Shown: positions 7,144 to 14,909, counted from the first letter of the stretch. The stretch: 16,555 nt of DNA from CAZEER01 sp964586315 (GCA_964586315.1 CAZPHE010000047.1:1-16555), one strand, 5' to 3'. The notes: a model not told the origin generated them from the sequence alone. Numbers and translations are program-made.

Positions 7144-10100
7144 TTAATTAGATTGATTGACTGCTGCTATTAACATTACAACTTGAGCAAAATCTGCCAT
7201 AATAGATGCTATTTCCTTAGTAAACTCTGTTTTATCAAAGGGTTCTTCCTCTTTTTTCAAACCAATAGTAATAATTGAACCATCAAGTACCTTTGGATTG
7301 CTAAACCAGCGATTATATTGTTGAGACTTACCATTGGGATATCGGATCCAAATATCTTTTTTCTCTGCATTTTGTGTAAACCCACCTGCAGTTTTGATAT
7401 AGTCATTCACTCTTTGACCTTGAACATATTTATAAAAGCCAGGAACACTTACCTCTCCCAATATCTGTGTTATAGTAGGTTGAGTTGCTACGAATATTAG
7501 ATCTCCATCTTGAAGAGTAATATCAAATTTTGTATAAGGTTTTTTTAAGATTTGTTCCATGTCAATTTGAATCATTTGACCTTTGCGAGTTAAAGTAGAA
7601 GCAATTGGATATGCATTTGGCCTCAAGCCCTCAGCACGTTTCATTAAATCCGATACTGTTTCTTTTGATTGTTTGATGACATAATCCCCAGGATAATACA
7701 CTGCGCCAGAAAGATTAACCATACGTTGCATATGAAAATGAGGATCAGGTCTCACCATTATATGATCATAGGGTCTTAACTTAAACTCATCACGTTTTAT
7801 TTCTATTTTAGAAGAGTTATTTCCAAGTTTATAATCTATGTTTGAAATAGAATAATCATTAAGCATATCAAGGTTAATAGTTTCTGCATAAGCATCATCA
7901 TTTACTATATTTGGATCAATCCGTGCAATCTCAATTTTATATTTATAAACGTTATCAGATACACCACCAGATTCGAATATTATATCTTTTATTGTCATTT
8001 CATTCTTTAATTGATAGGTGCCTGGATTATTTATTGATCCAGAAATAGTAATAAATGTAGGTCTTTCAAAAATATCACTAGAGTATATTCGAATTTCATC
8101 ACCATTAAATAACTTAAAGTTTTGCTTGCTTGATTTATTACTTAAAACACTATCAAGATTAAATGGAATAATAAATTTGTTAATATATTTTGGACCATAG
8201 CGTATTAAATCAGCGCGATCTAAATATGTAGTAGATTGGAATGCTAGATCATCAAACCCACCTGCCTTGAAAAGTAAATCAAATACGGTCATATTATTGT
8301 ATAATTCATATGACCCTTCCCTTTTAACATGACCACTTAAATTGACATAGCGAGTTTGTCCTTTTATTTCACTTATACTATAAATACGAACAGCATCACC
8401 ACCTTTTAAAGGCAATAATGCTTCACCTTTTCCTTCTAAAACCAAACCTAAGTTGAAAGGGATAATTTTTTTGTTAAAACTACTCACTGATTGGCGTATT
8501 AACTCCGCTCGCTCTAAATATGTATCTTTTATATTTTTTTCATCTATAATTCCACCACCCATAAAAATTAAGTCATATAAAGTCATATTTTCTTGCAATA
8601 AGAACTCTCCTGGACGCTTAACAAAACCTTCAATTGAAACATAAGATTTAGAAACCAAATCTTCAATTCCATAAACTCTAATTTTATCTAAACCTTTCAG
8701 TTTTATATTACTTTCTGTTTCTCCATTCAATACTTTTTCAAGATTAAGTTTGATTAATTCTTCATTATCATCTGGTTTAACACGGACTACATCAATACGA
8801 TCAAGGTAGGCACTACCTAAAATTCCATCTGCCTTATTAATTAAATCTAACAAAGTTAATGAATCACCTAGATCATATTTACCTGGTCGAGTAACAGACC
8901 CAGAAATTTCAACTACATTTGACCGTATATCTAAAATAGAAAAAATATTTACTGCATCACCATCAAATAATTCAAACTTTTCATCGGATTCTAATAATGA
9001 ACGCAGATTTACATCTACAAACATGCGATCTATTCCTAACTCTAAACGCCTTTCAAAAGGTATGATGCGATCAATCTGAATACGATCCAAATAGGCAGTA
9101 ATTTTTAATTTCCCAGATATTTCTATTAGATCTTTTAATGTCTCGATTGATTTTAGTTCATAAACTCCTGGACTTTGTATTTCACCAGAAATAGATACGG
9201 TTTTCATTCGTTTAGGTATAAAAATAACATCATCTAATTGCAATTTTTCATCATTTGGCCTCTTACCAGTAAGGAGGTAATCGTAAAAGTCTATTGAAGT
9301 GATATGTTTATCATTTCTTATAAGTTGTATATCTCTCAAGGATCCTAAAATTGTTGGACCATTAAAATAATACAGAGCAGAAAATAAAGTTGCAGATGGG
9401 CTAACCGTATAAGCTCCTGGTTGGTTTACTTCTCCTAATACTTGAATTCGCAATGGGCGGAGATTTCCCAAGCTAACATCCAAAAATGTGGTTGCTTTTC
9501 GATTCTGAGGATTAAGGCTGGCGTAAGCTTGGGATAAAACACGAAATAATTTGGATTCTAATAAATTAAGATTCAGACCATTCACAAAAACCTGACCGAC
9601 TTCTGGAATAAATATAAACCCTTCCCTATCAACAGTAAGAACTTGCCTAAATTGTGTTTCACCCCATAACATAACAATAATTTCATCGCCGGGACCAATT
9701 AAATACTCTGGGTCAACGGCTCCTACGGATGTTGCCTGAAATAGACTAGGATCGCCTCTAAAAATATCATACCCAAAATGTGGAAATGTTGGAGATGGCT
9801 TTTGTTGTTTTGATTCATTAATCTCATTAACCTCCTCATCATCATCCAAAATTTCCATTTCTTCTTCAACAATATTTTTTGTTTCAATTTCTGGAGTTTT
9901 TTGGTTAGACATATTATTAGTTACACCTAGGTCAGGTATCCCACTTTTTTTGGATTCATCTTTTATTGGTTCATCAAGACGTTTGCTTTTACCTAATTCC
10001 TTTTCTATGGCGGCATCTATTTGTTTATCAGAATAACCTTGTGCTTTTGCCATGGATCGGGCTTGAGATTCTGTCATTCCTGTCTGTTTTATAATTTCTT

Positions 10101-10182
10101 TTGCTTTTTTAATTTGCTCTGGAGTTTGGGACATTATACAACTAATGATTAGAAGAATATTCCAAATTTTATAATTTTTCAT
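7144..10182 (-). CDS. Poly_export/SLBB outer-membrane polysaccharide export protein with about eight SLBB repeats
   Basis: This 1012-residue protein is a large Wza relative forming the polysaccharide export gate. The N-terminus is a signal sequence ending in IISC (Cys15 in a plausible lipobox; cleavage after IMS is an alternative). Next come a helical segment (about 20-62, TPEQIKKAKE onward), an acidic linker (about 98-124) and a Poly_export domain (about 150-240, with YLIGPGDEI and DREGFIFIPEVG). About eight SLBB domains follow, each opening with G-x-[VIA]-x4-G-x-[YF]: near residues 250, 333, 428, 519, 617, 715, 826 and 909. A motif [AT]YL[DE]R recurs at 363, 458, 554 and 652. The C-terminus (about 987-1010) is a hydrophobic or amphipathic helix, as in Wza. 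E. coli Wza is about 380 residues with far fewer SLBB domains. The start is supported by AAAGGG five bases before ATG. It lies 17 bp after the arm-like membrane protein gene. Confidence 0.92.
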   Translation of the reverse strand: MKNYKIWNILLIISCIMSQTPEQIKKAKEIIKQTGMTESQARSMAKAQGYSDKQIDAAIEKELGKSKRLDEPIKDESKKSGIPDLGVTNNMSNQKTPEIETKNIVEEEMEILDDDEEVNEINESKQQKPSPTFPHFGYDIFRGDPSLFQATSVGAVDPEYLIGPGDEIIVMLWGETQFRQVLTVDREGFIFIPEVGQVFVNGLNLNLLESKLFRVLSQAYASLNPQNRKATTFLDVSLGNLRPLRIQVLGEVNQPGAYTVSPSATLFSALYYFNGPTILGSLRDIQLIRNDKHITSIDFYDYLLTGKRPNDEKLQLDDVIFIPKRMKTVSISGEIQSPGVYELKSIETLKDLIEISGKLKITAYLDRIQIDRIIPFERRLELGIDRMFVDVNLRSLLESDEKFELFDGDAVNIFSILDIRSNVVEISGSVTRPGKYDLGDSLTLLDLINKADGILGSAYLDRIDVVRVKPDDNEELIKLNLEKVLNGETESNIKLKGLDKIRVYGIEDLVSKSYVSIEGFVKRPGEFLLQENMTLYDLIFMGGGIIDEKNIKDTYLERAELIRQSVSSFNKKIIPFNLGLVLEGKGEALLPLKGGDAVRIYSISEIKGQTRYVNLSGHVKREGSYELYNNMTVFDLLFKAGGFDDLAFQSTTYLDRADLIRYGPKYINKFIIPFNLDSVLSNKSSKQNFKLFNGDEIRIYSSDIFERPTFITISGSINNPGTYQLKNEMTIKDIIFESGGVSDNVYKYKIEIARIDPNIVNDDAYAETINLDMLNDYSISNIDYKLGNNSSKIEIKRDEFKLRPYDHIMVRPDPHFHMQRMVNLSGAVYYPGDYVIKQSKETVSDLMKRAEGLRPNAYPIASTLTRKGQMIQIDMEQILKKPYTKFDITLQDGDLIFVATQPTITQILGEVSVPGFYKYVQGQRVNDYIKTAGGFTQNAEKKDIWIRYPNGKSQQYNRWFSNPKVLDGSIITIGLKKEEEPFDKTEFTKEIASIMADFAQVVMLIAAVNQSN

Positions 10183-10187
10183 TTCAT

Positions 10188-10193
10188 CCCTTT
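10188..10193 (-). promoter_or_regulatory. Ribosome-binding site of the SLBB exporter gene
   Basis: The minus strand reads AAAGGG-ATGAA-ATG, a Shine-Dalgarno-like purine run five bases before the chosen ATG (10182-10180). It is one of the clearest ribosome-binding sites in the window and decides the start. A second ATG lies within the spacer, but it opens a frame that ends after one further codon (ATG AAA TGA). Confidence 0.6.
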
Positions 10194-10199
10194 TATTTA

Positions 10200-10976
10200 T
10201 TAATATGCACCTAAATAACCACCAGGGTTAGAATCAAAGTATTCACCTTCTACTGAATTAAATGAATACATTGCAAGCCAGTTTTGCTTTTTTATATCAG
10301 AGCTAAGACCAGTATCCTTGCCTTTAGCTAAGTCTTTCCCATATTTATTATTAGAATACAAACAGATTACAATATTTGAGAATTCAGTATGAATTTTTGC
10401 AATATTTTGACAAAGCAATAAAAGATTTTTTTCCCCATTATTCCCATCTACAGTTAAATATATTTTACCTTGATTAAATGATTCTGAAACTATTTCGATC
10501 CTTTCAATATTATACTTAGGAATAGTGATTTTTTCTTTAATTTGAATTTGTTTTTCCTGATTTTTTGCTATTTTCATAGGTTTTATAATTTTTAATGAAT
10601 CGTGGTCATATTTTTTAGTTTTTTGTGTGGTTTCCATTTTTTCGATTTTATTTTCGGTATATATAATATTTTCTAATTCTACAATTTTTTTGTTTGAAAT
10701 TTTTTGGTTAGTATTCAAGAATTTTATATATAGCAATAACAACAATATTATAAATGACAAATAAACGTAAATATATTTTTTAAAAAATCGTCTTTTATAA
10801 GATTTTTTCTCATTATACTTCAAATCTAATTCTTTTTGTTTTACTAGGGCTTCAGAATGGTTCTTTGTCCTAAGTGCATGAAAAATTCTTTTATCTTTCT
10901 TTCCCGTGACTGGATTAATTATATATGACTGATAATAATAATATCCATCTCTTCCCTTTCGATAAATACTACTCAT
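10200..10976 (-). CDS. Membrane protein with integrase arm-binding-like N-terminal domain and unknown periplasmic domain
   Basis: I do not recognise a named family for this 258-residue protein. Residues 1-58 look like the three-strand/one-helix arm DNA-binding domain at the N-terminus of tyrosine recombinases: SIYRKGRDGYYYYQSYI, a turn NPVTGKKDK, a strand RIFHALRTK and a helix SEALVKQKELDLKY. A basic patch (KKSYKRRFFKK, about 57-67) precedes one membrane helix (about 68-86), so the N-terminus should be cytoplasmic. After a charged Lys/Glu-rich linker (about 90-150), a compact C-terminal domain (about 155-258) has beta strands and a conserved-looking tail NWLAMYSFNSVEGEYFDSNPGGYLGAY (split at 232-245 and 246-258). 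There is no recombinase catalytic domain. It starts with ATG and lies 17 bp before the exporter gene, so the two are probably co-transcribed. A role as a membrane-bound DNA-binding regulator or export accessory is inference. Confidence 0.65.
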   Translation of the reverse strand: MSSIYRKGRDGYYYYQSYIINPVTGKKDKRIFHALRTKNHSEALVKQKELDLKYNEKKSYKRRFFKKYIYVYLSFIILLLLLYIKFLNTNQKISNKKIVELENIIYTENKIEKMETTQKTKKYDHDSLKIIKPMKIAKNQEKQIQIKEKITIPKYNIERIEIVSESFNQGKIYLTVDGNNGEKNLLLLCQNIAKIHTEFSNIVICLYSNNKYGKDLAKGKDTGLSSDIKKQNWLAMYSFNSVEGEYFDSNPGGYLGAY

Positions 10977-11063
10977 ACAATATAATAAATCATTTTTTTC
11001 TTCATATCATTTTAATTTTAAATTCCATATAGATTTAATTTACAATAAAACAAATAAAATACA

Positions 11064-11081
11064 ACTACCATTATTACTACC
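11064..11081 (-). repeat. GGTAGT direct-repeat pair (12-bp spacing) upstream of the export module
   Basis: On the coding (minus) strand GGTAGT occurs at 11081-11076 and again at 11069-11064, a period of 12 bp. A TATAAT at 11092-11087 lies just upstream, so if it is a -10 box the repeats fall at or just after the transcription start. The same hexamer pairing recurs at 11279-11264 and 14896-14879. Possible roles are an operator or an ops/JUMPstart-like antitermination element, which also contains GGTAG cores on the non-template strand. Confidence 0.45.
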
Positions 11082-11256
11082 AAAATATTATACTTAATTA
11101 TTGCTTTTAAAAAATTATAGATTATTGTCTAAAACTAAATAGTAGTTGTTTTAAATTTTCATCCGTTAAAATAATATAATTCTAATAATTATTTTAAAAA
11201 AAAACGAAAAAATTTTTTAAAAACTTAGAAAATTGGTAATTTATGATAATTGAATT

Positions 11257-11279
11257 TATTTTAACTACCATTCACTACC
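11257..11279 (-). repeat. GGTAGT direct-repeat pair (10-bp spacing) with the shared 17-mer
   Basis: GGTAGT occurs at 11279-11274 and 11269-11264 on the minus strand, with a period of 10 bp. The plus-strand 17-mer TATTTTAACTACCATTC (11257-11273), which spans one hexamer, recurs exactly at 14777-14793 in the other large intergenic region. It is about 290 bp upstream of the arm-like membrane protein gene and about 80 bp after the stop of the epimerase gene. Confidence 0.5.
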
Positions 11280-11359
11280 TTCAAGTTTTAAAATAAAGTT
11301 CTTATAAGATTAATTTTATATTGAATTAAATTTTATTAAAATAATAAGAAATTTAAGTA

Positions 11360-12319
11360 TTAGGATTTATCCATATAGTTTAGATACCAATCGATAAATT
11401 TTGGTACACCATTAAAAATTGTAGTCTTTGGTATATAATTAAGATATTTTTTAGAATATTCAATATCTGCGAATGTTTTCTTTACATCACCTGGCTGTAT
11501 ATCCGTTAAAACAATATTTGCTTTTTTTCCTAAGTAATTTTCAATAATTGAAATTATGTCCATTAGATCTTCACTGCGATTATTACCTAAATTGAAGATT
11601 TCGCGTTTATAATTTTTTTCAATACTCGCCATAATCCCATTAATAATATCATCAATATATGTGAAATCTCTTTTCATTTTTCCATGGTTAAAAACGGTGA
11701 TTTTCTCACCTCTCATAATCTTCCTCGTAAATATATACATTGCCATATCGGGCCTTCCCCAAGGTCCATATACAGTAAAAAAACGAAGACCAGTAGTATG
11801 AATACCATAAAGATGACTATAAGCATGAGCCATCAGTTCATTTGAAATTTTTGATGCACCATAAATTGAGATTGGTTTATCTATGACATCTTTAACACTA
11901 AAAGGCATAATTTTATTTTTGCCATAAACTGATGAACTAGAAGCATATATCAAACCCTGAACCTTATGTTTTTTGCATACCTCTAGTATATTCATAAATC
12001 CCATAATATTTGAATATATATATGACTGAGGATTGATCAAACTATATCGTACTCCTGCCTGGGCTGCAAGGTTAATTACTTTTTGGGGTTTGAATTTTCT
12101 AAAAATAGATTCTATGGTGGATAAATCACATATATCAGCTTTTTCAAACTTAAAATTCTTATTTTTCAATAATTCAAATAATCGAGCCTCTTTTAAATTC
12201 ACATCATAATAATCATTCATATTATCTATTCCAAGTAGCTGATAACCACTGTCTAATAATTTGAAACATAAATGCATACCGATAAAACCAGAACTACCTG
12301 TTACTAATATCTTACTCAT
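11360..12319 (-). CDS. UDP-glucuronate 4-epimerase-like SDR (LpsL/CapI family)
   Basis: This 319-residue extended SDR matches the UDP-glucuronate 4-epimerase group, which interconverts UDP-glucuronate and UDP-galacturonate. It has GSSGFIG (8-14), the group-specific DNMNDYYDVNLKEARL (32-47), AAQAGVRYS (85-93), SSSSVYG (127-133), the catalytic YGASK (153-157), RFFTVYGPWGRPDMA and QPGDVKKTFADI near the C-terminus. It is slightly shorter than usual (about 335-350). It starts with ATG, 58 bp after the sugar-nucleotide dehydrogenase gene, so the two probably act in sequence: oxidation at C6, then C4 epimerisation. Because that dehydrogenase looks specific for an N-acetylhexosamine, the true substrate here could be an N-acetylhexosaminuronate. 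A small hairpin lies just upstream of the start. Confidence 0.87.
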   Translation of the reverse strand: MSKILVTGSSGFIGMHLCFKLLDSGYQLLGIDNMNDYYDVNLKEARLFELLKNKNFKFEKADICDLSTIESIFRKFKPQKVINLAAQAGVRYSLINPQSYIYSNIMGFMNILEVCKKHKVQGLIYASSSSVYGKNKIMPFSVKDVIDKPISIYGASKISNELMAHAYSHLYGIHTTGLRFFTVYGPWGRPDMAMYIFTRKIMRGEKITVFNHGKMKRDFTYIDDIINGIMASIEKNYKREIFNLGNNRSEDLMDIISIIENYLGKKANIVLTDIQPGDVKKTFADIEYSKKYLNYIPKTTIFNGVPKFIDWYLNYMDKS

Positions 12320-12326
12320 TATTATA

Positions 12327-12344
12327 TTGCCTGTGATTAGGCAA
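12327..12344 (-). other. Small hairpin in the leader of the uronate epimerase gene
   Basis: TTGCCT and AGGCAA (12327-12332 and 12339-12344) form a perfect 6-bp stem with a 6-nt loop, in the 58-bp gap before the epimerase ATG (about 8 nt upstream). It holds most of the G+C in this gap. No T-run follows on the minus-strand RNA, so it is not an intrinsic terminator; it might modulate translation or processing. Confidence 0.35.
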
Positions 12345-12377
12345 ACTTTATTCTTTTAATATTTGCATGAAAAATTT

Positions 12378-13679
12378 TCATAATCTCCAATATCTTATAT
12401 TTTTGTTTAAAAATTGATCCTTATGATATAGAGATTTCACATCAATAATTAATCCACCACTTTGTTTCAACATCATTTTCAGGTCTTTACTTTTTAAATC
12501 AACATAACGATCATGATTAACTGCAACTATAATAGCATCCTGATTCTTTATCTCTTCAATATTTTTTAAATCTAAATCAAATTTCTTTTTAGCTTCATCA
12601 TAATCTGCCCAATAATCTGAAACTATTATTTGACAATCATATTGTTTCAGTTTATTAATAATTGTAATCACTTTAGTATTACGAAGATCAGGACAGTTTT
12701 CCTTAAATGTTAAACCTAAAATCGCAACTTTTGCCTTGACGGGACTTATTCCGAGTTTCGCTAATTCTGAAATTGTATTATCTGCTATAAAATATCCCAT
12801 ATTATCATTAATCCTTCTGCCTGCAAGTATAATCTCAGGATGATAACCTACTTCTAAAGCTTTATGTGTTAAATAATATGGATCTACTCCTATACAATGC
12901 CCACCGACTAATCCAGGTAGGAATGGAAGAAAATTCCATTTAGTTTTAGCAGCATTTAGTACTTCCTTAGTATCTAGATCTAATTTATTGAAAATCAACG
13001 CCAATTCATTAATAAGCGCAATATTAACGTCCCGCTGAGTATTTTCTATCACTTTGGCTGCCTCAGCAATTTTTATAGATGATGCTTGATAAGTACCAGC
13101 AGAAATTATACTATCGTAAAGTAAATTGACAAAATTTGCTGATTCATTATTTGATCCAGAAGTTATTTTTATAACAGATGAAAGCTTGTGTTCTTTATCA
13201 CCTGGATTAATCCTTTCTGGACTATATCCACAAAAAAATTCTTGATTATACTTTAAACCTGAGTTTTTTTCTAAAATAGGAACACAAATTTCTTCTGTGC
13301 ATCCTGGGAAAACTGTTGATTCATAAATTACAATATCATCTATTTGAAGATATCCTCCAACAATTGACGATGCGGAAATCAAGGAATTAAGATTCGGAGT
13401 ATTATTTTTATCTACTGGAGTAGGGACGGTAATTATATAAATATTACTATCTTCAATTAGCTTAGAGTCAGATATAAATTGAAGACCTTTAAATTTTAAT
13501 AGTTCTTCTTTTGAAATTTCATGAGTTTTATCAAATCCACTATTTAATTCCTCTACACGTTTTTTATCCAAATCAAATCCTATAACTGGATATTTTTTAT
13601 TAAACTCAACTGCTAAAGGAAGTCCCACATATCCAAGTCCAATAATAGTAATTTTTATTTTTTCTTGATTAAATTTCAA
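12378..13679 (-). CDS. tviB: UDP-N-acetyl-D-hexosamine 6-dehydrogenase (TviB/WbpO family)
   Basis: This 433-residue enzyme oxidises C6 of a UDP-sugar to a uronic acid in two NAD-dependent steps. It has the NAD-binding GLGYVG (14-19), STVFPG (121-126), SPERINPGD (153-161), EAAKVIENTQRDVNIALINE (206-225, Lys209) and the catalytic GGHCIGVDPYY (259-269, Cys262). The wording of these motifs (VPTPVDKNNTPNL, SPERINPGDKEH, KWNFLPFLPGLVGG) fits the Vi-antigen TviB/WbpO group acting on UDP-GalNAc or UDP-GlcNAc better than UDP-glucose dehydrogenase. The start appears to be TTG (13679-13677): an in-frame TAG lies three codons upstream and no ATG precedes the GLGYVG loop. It sits 72 bp after galE and 58 bp before the uronate epimerase gene, forming a uronic-acid supply set. 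Confidence 0.9.
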   Translation of the reverse strand: MKFNQEKIKITIIGLGYVGLPLAVEFNKKYPVIGFDLDKKRVEELNSGFDKTHEISKEELLKFKGLQFISDSKLIEDSNIYIITVPTPVDKNNTPNLNSLISASSIVGGYLQIDDIVIYESTVFPGCTEEICVPILEKNSGLKYNQEFFCGYSPERINPGDKEHKLSSVIKITSGSNNESANFVNLLYDSIISAGTYQASSIKIAEAAKVIENTQRDVNIALINELALIFNKLDLDTKEVLNAAKTKWNFLPFLPGLVGGHCIGVDPYYLTHKALEVGYHPEIILAGRRINDNMGYFIADNTISELAKLGISPVKAKVAILGLTFKENCPDLRNTKVITIINKLKQYDCQIIVSDYWADYDEAKKKFDLDLKNIEEIKNQDAIIVAVNHDRYVDLKSKDLKMMLKQSGGLIIDVKSLYHKDQFLNKNIRYWRL

Positions 13680-13751
13680 AATATACTAATTCTCTAAAAA
13701 TAACATTAATAATCAATTTATCATTAGAATCTATAAAAATGATTCGATTTA

Positions 13752-14735
13752 TTAATAAAGATAATATTTTTTTCTATAGGCATCCCATGTAGATTGAATT
13801 ATTGTATCTAAATCTGAAAATTTTGGATCCCAATTAATTAGATTTTTCGCCAAACTTGGATTAGATATAATAATACCAGAATCCCCTGCTCTTCGATTTT
13901 GAAACCGGTATTGAATATTTTGTTCACTAATTTGTATAGTTTTATTAATTATTTCTAAAACTGAATATCCTCTCCGAGTGCCTAAATTAATTGTAAGGTT
14001 TTTATCATTTTTAATGATATAATTAATGGAATCAATATGCCCACTTGCTAAATCACTAACATGAACATAATCTCTAATTCCTGTTCCATCTTTTGTATTA
14101 TAATCTTTTCCATAAATATTTACCTTTTTTTTCTTACCAAGAGCAACTTCCATTATTTTGGGAATTAAATTATGAGAATGTACCTCTAAACCATTTATCC
14201 TTTTTTTAATATCATATCCTGCAGCATTGAAATATCTTAAAGAGGCGTATCTCATATTTTTTAATTTGCTGAACCAGCTAAGATTATTTTCAATACAAAG
14301 TTTGGTATATCCATAATAATTAGAGGGATTTAAAGAATGTTTCTCATCAATAGGAGTAAATTTTGGTTTACCATAAACTGCTGCAGAAGAAGAAAAAATA
14401 AAAATTTTTACACCAAATTCCAAACATGCGTTAATAAGGTTAATAGCACCGATTATATTATTCTCAGCATAGGTAGAAGGATTGACCATGGAATCACCAG
14501 AAGCTTTGCTGCCAGCTAGATGGACTACAGCATCAAATTTATCATTTTTAAAAAGTTTGTTTAAATCTACTTTTGAAAAGGTAGACCCAAAAATAAAATT
14601 AGTATTATCATTAATATTTTCTTTAAGACCTGTTGATAAATCATCAAAAATAGTGACTTTATAACCCTGTTCCAATGCAGCTAAAACTACATGTGACCCT
14701 ATATAGCCGGCACCTCCTGTTATAAGAAGTTTCAA
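13752..14735 (-). CDS. galE: UDP-glucose 4-epimerase GalE
   Basis: This 327-residue GalE interconverts UDP-glucose and UDP-galactose (some members also act on the N-acetyl forms). It has GGAGYIG (7-13), SSSAAVYG (115-122), the catalytic YGYTK (141-145), RYFNAAGYD, the GalE-typical GTGIRDYVHVSDLA and RRAGDSG near the C-terminus. The length is near the usual 330-340. The start is TTG (14735-14733): an in-frame TAA lies just upstream, leaving AAT AAA TTG as the opening, and TTG gives the standard MKLLITGGAG N-terminus. It is the first gene after a 174-bp A+T-rich gap that holds GGTAGT repeats, so it probably has its own promoter and leads the galE-tviB-epimerase group. Confidence 0.93.
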   Translation of the reverse strand: MKLLITGGAGYIGSHVVLAALEQGYKVTIFDDLSTGLKENINDNTNFIFGSTFSKVDLNKLFKNDKFDAVVHLAGSKASGDSMVNPSTYAENNIIGAINLINACLEFGVKIFIFSSSAAVYGKPKFTPIDEKHSLNPSNYYGYTKLCIENNLSWFSKLKNMRYASLRYFNAAGYDIKKRINGLEVHSHNLIPKIMEVALGKKKKVNIYGKDYNTKDGTGIRDYVHVSDLASGHIDSINYIIKNDKNLTINLGTRRGYSVLEIINKTIQISEQNIQYRFQNRRAGDSGIIISNPSLAKNLINWDPKFSDLDTIIQSTWDAYRKKYYLY

Positions 14736-14776
14736 TTTATTTTATCTTGATTAAATTTAGATTTAATGCAATTTTC

Positions 14777-14793
14777 TATTTTAACTACCATTC
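14777..14793 (-). repeat. GGTAGT motif with the shared 17-mer upstream of galE
   Basis: The plus-strand 17-mer TATTTTAACTACCATTC is identical to 11257-11273. GGTAGT reads on the minus strand at 14789-14784, about 49 bp before the galE TTG start. Here the second hexamer of the pair is missing, but a full pair lies about 90 bp further upstream. A T/A-rich TATATTATATTAG stretch lies directly upstream and could serve as a -10 region. Confidence 0.5.
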
Positions 14794-14878
14794 TAATATA
14801 ATATATTTTTTGATTAATTAATAATTTATAATAATTTTTTTTTGCTTTAAATGACTGTTTTTATTGTGTTTATTAAAA

Positions 14879-14896
14879 ACTACCAATTTTACTACC
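14879..14896 (-). repeat. GGTAGT direct-repeat pair (12-bp spacing) after fcl
   Basis: GGTAGT occurs at 14896-14891 and 14884-14879 on the minus strand, a period of 12 bp, the same as the pair at 11081-11064. The pair begins only about 13 bp after the fcl stop codon and about 145 bp before the galE start. With 14777-14793 it gives this intergenic region the same two-site layout as 10977-11359. Confidence 0.45.
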
Positions 14897-14909
14897 ATCG
14901 AAATTTTTT

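Larger units (their letters stand above)
10977..11359. other. 383-bp A+T-rich intergenic region
   Basis: No gene can be supported here. It separates the uronic-acid sugar genes from the export module and probably holds the promoter of the latter. Visible content: paired GGTAGT repeats at 11081-11064 and 11279-11264 (minus strand); TATAAT on the minus strand at 11092-11087, just upstream of the first pair; long A and T tracts around 11194-11224; and an 8-bp palindrome CTTATAAG at 11302-11309. No convincing G+C-rich terminator is seen after the upstream gene. Confidence 0.6.

Noticed and set aside
7318..8644. Short plus-strand open frames within the exporter gene
   Set aside because: They are about 60 codons each, antisense to a well-supported SLBB protein, and have low-complexity products without family features.
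10200..10976. Phage or integron integrase
   Set aside because: Only the N-terminal arm-like domain is suggested. There is no recombinase core or Arg-His-Arg-Tyr set, a membrane helix follows instead, and no attachment site or mobile gene is nearby.
12327..12344. Intrinsic terminator between the dehydrogenase and epimerase genes
   Set aside because: The hairpin is perfect but short, and no U-run follows on the minus-strand RNA.
14337..14664. Two overlapping plus-strand 60-codon frames inside galE
   Set aside because: They are antisense to conserved GalE motifs and show no independent coding evidence.
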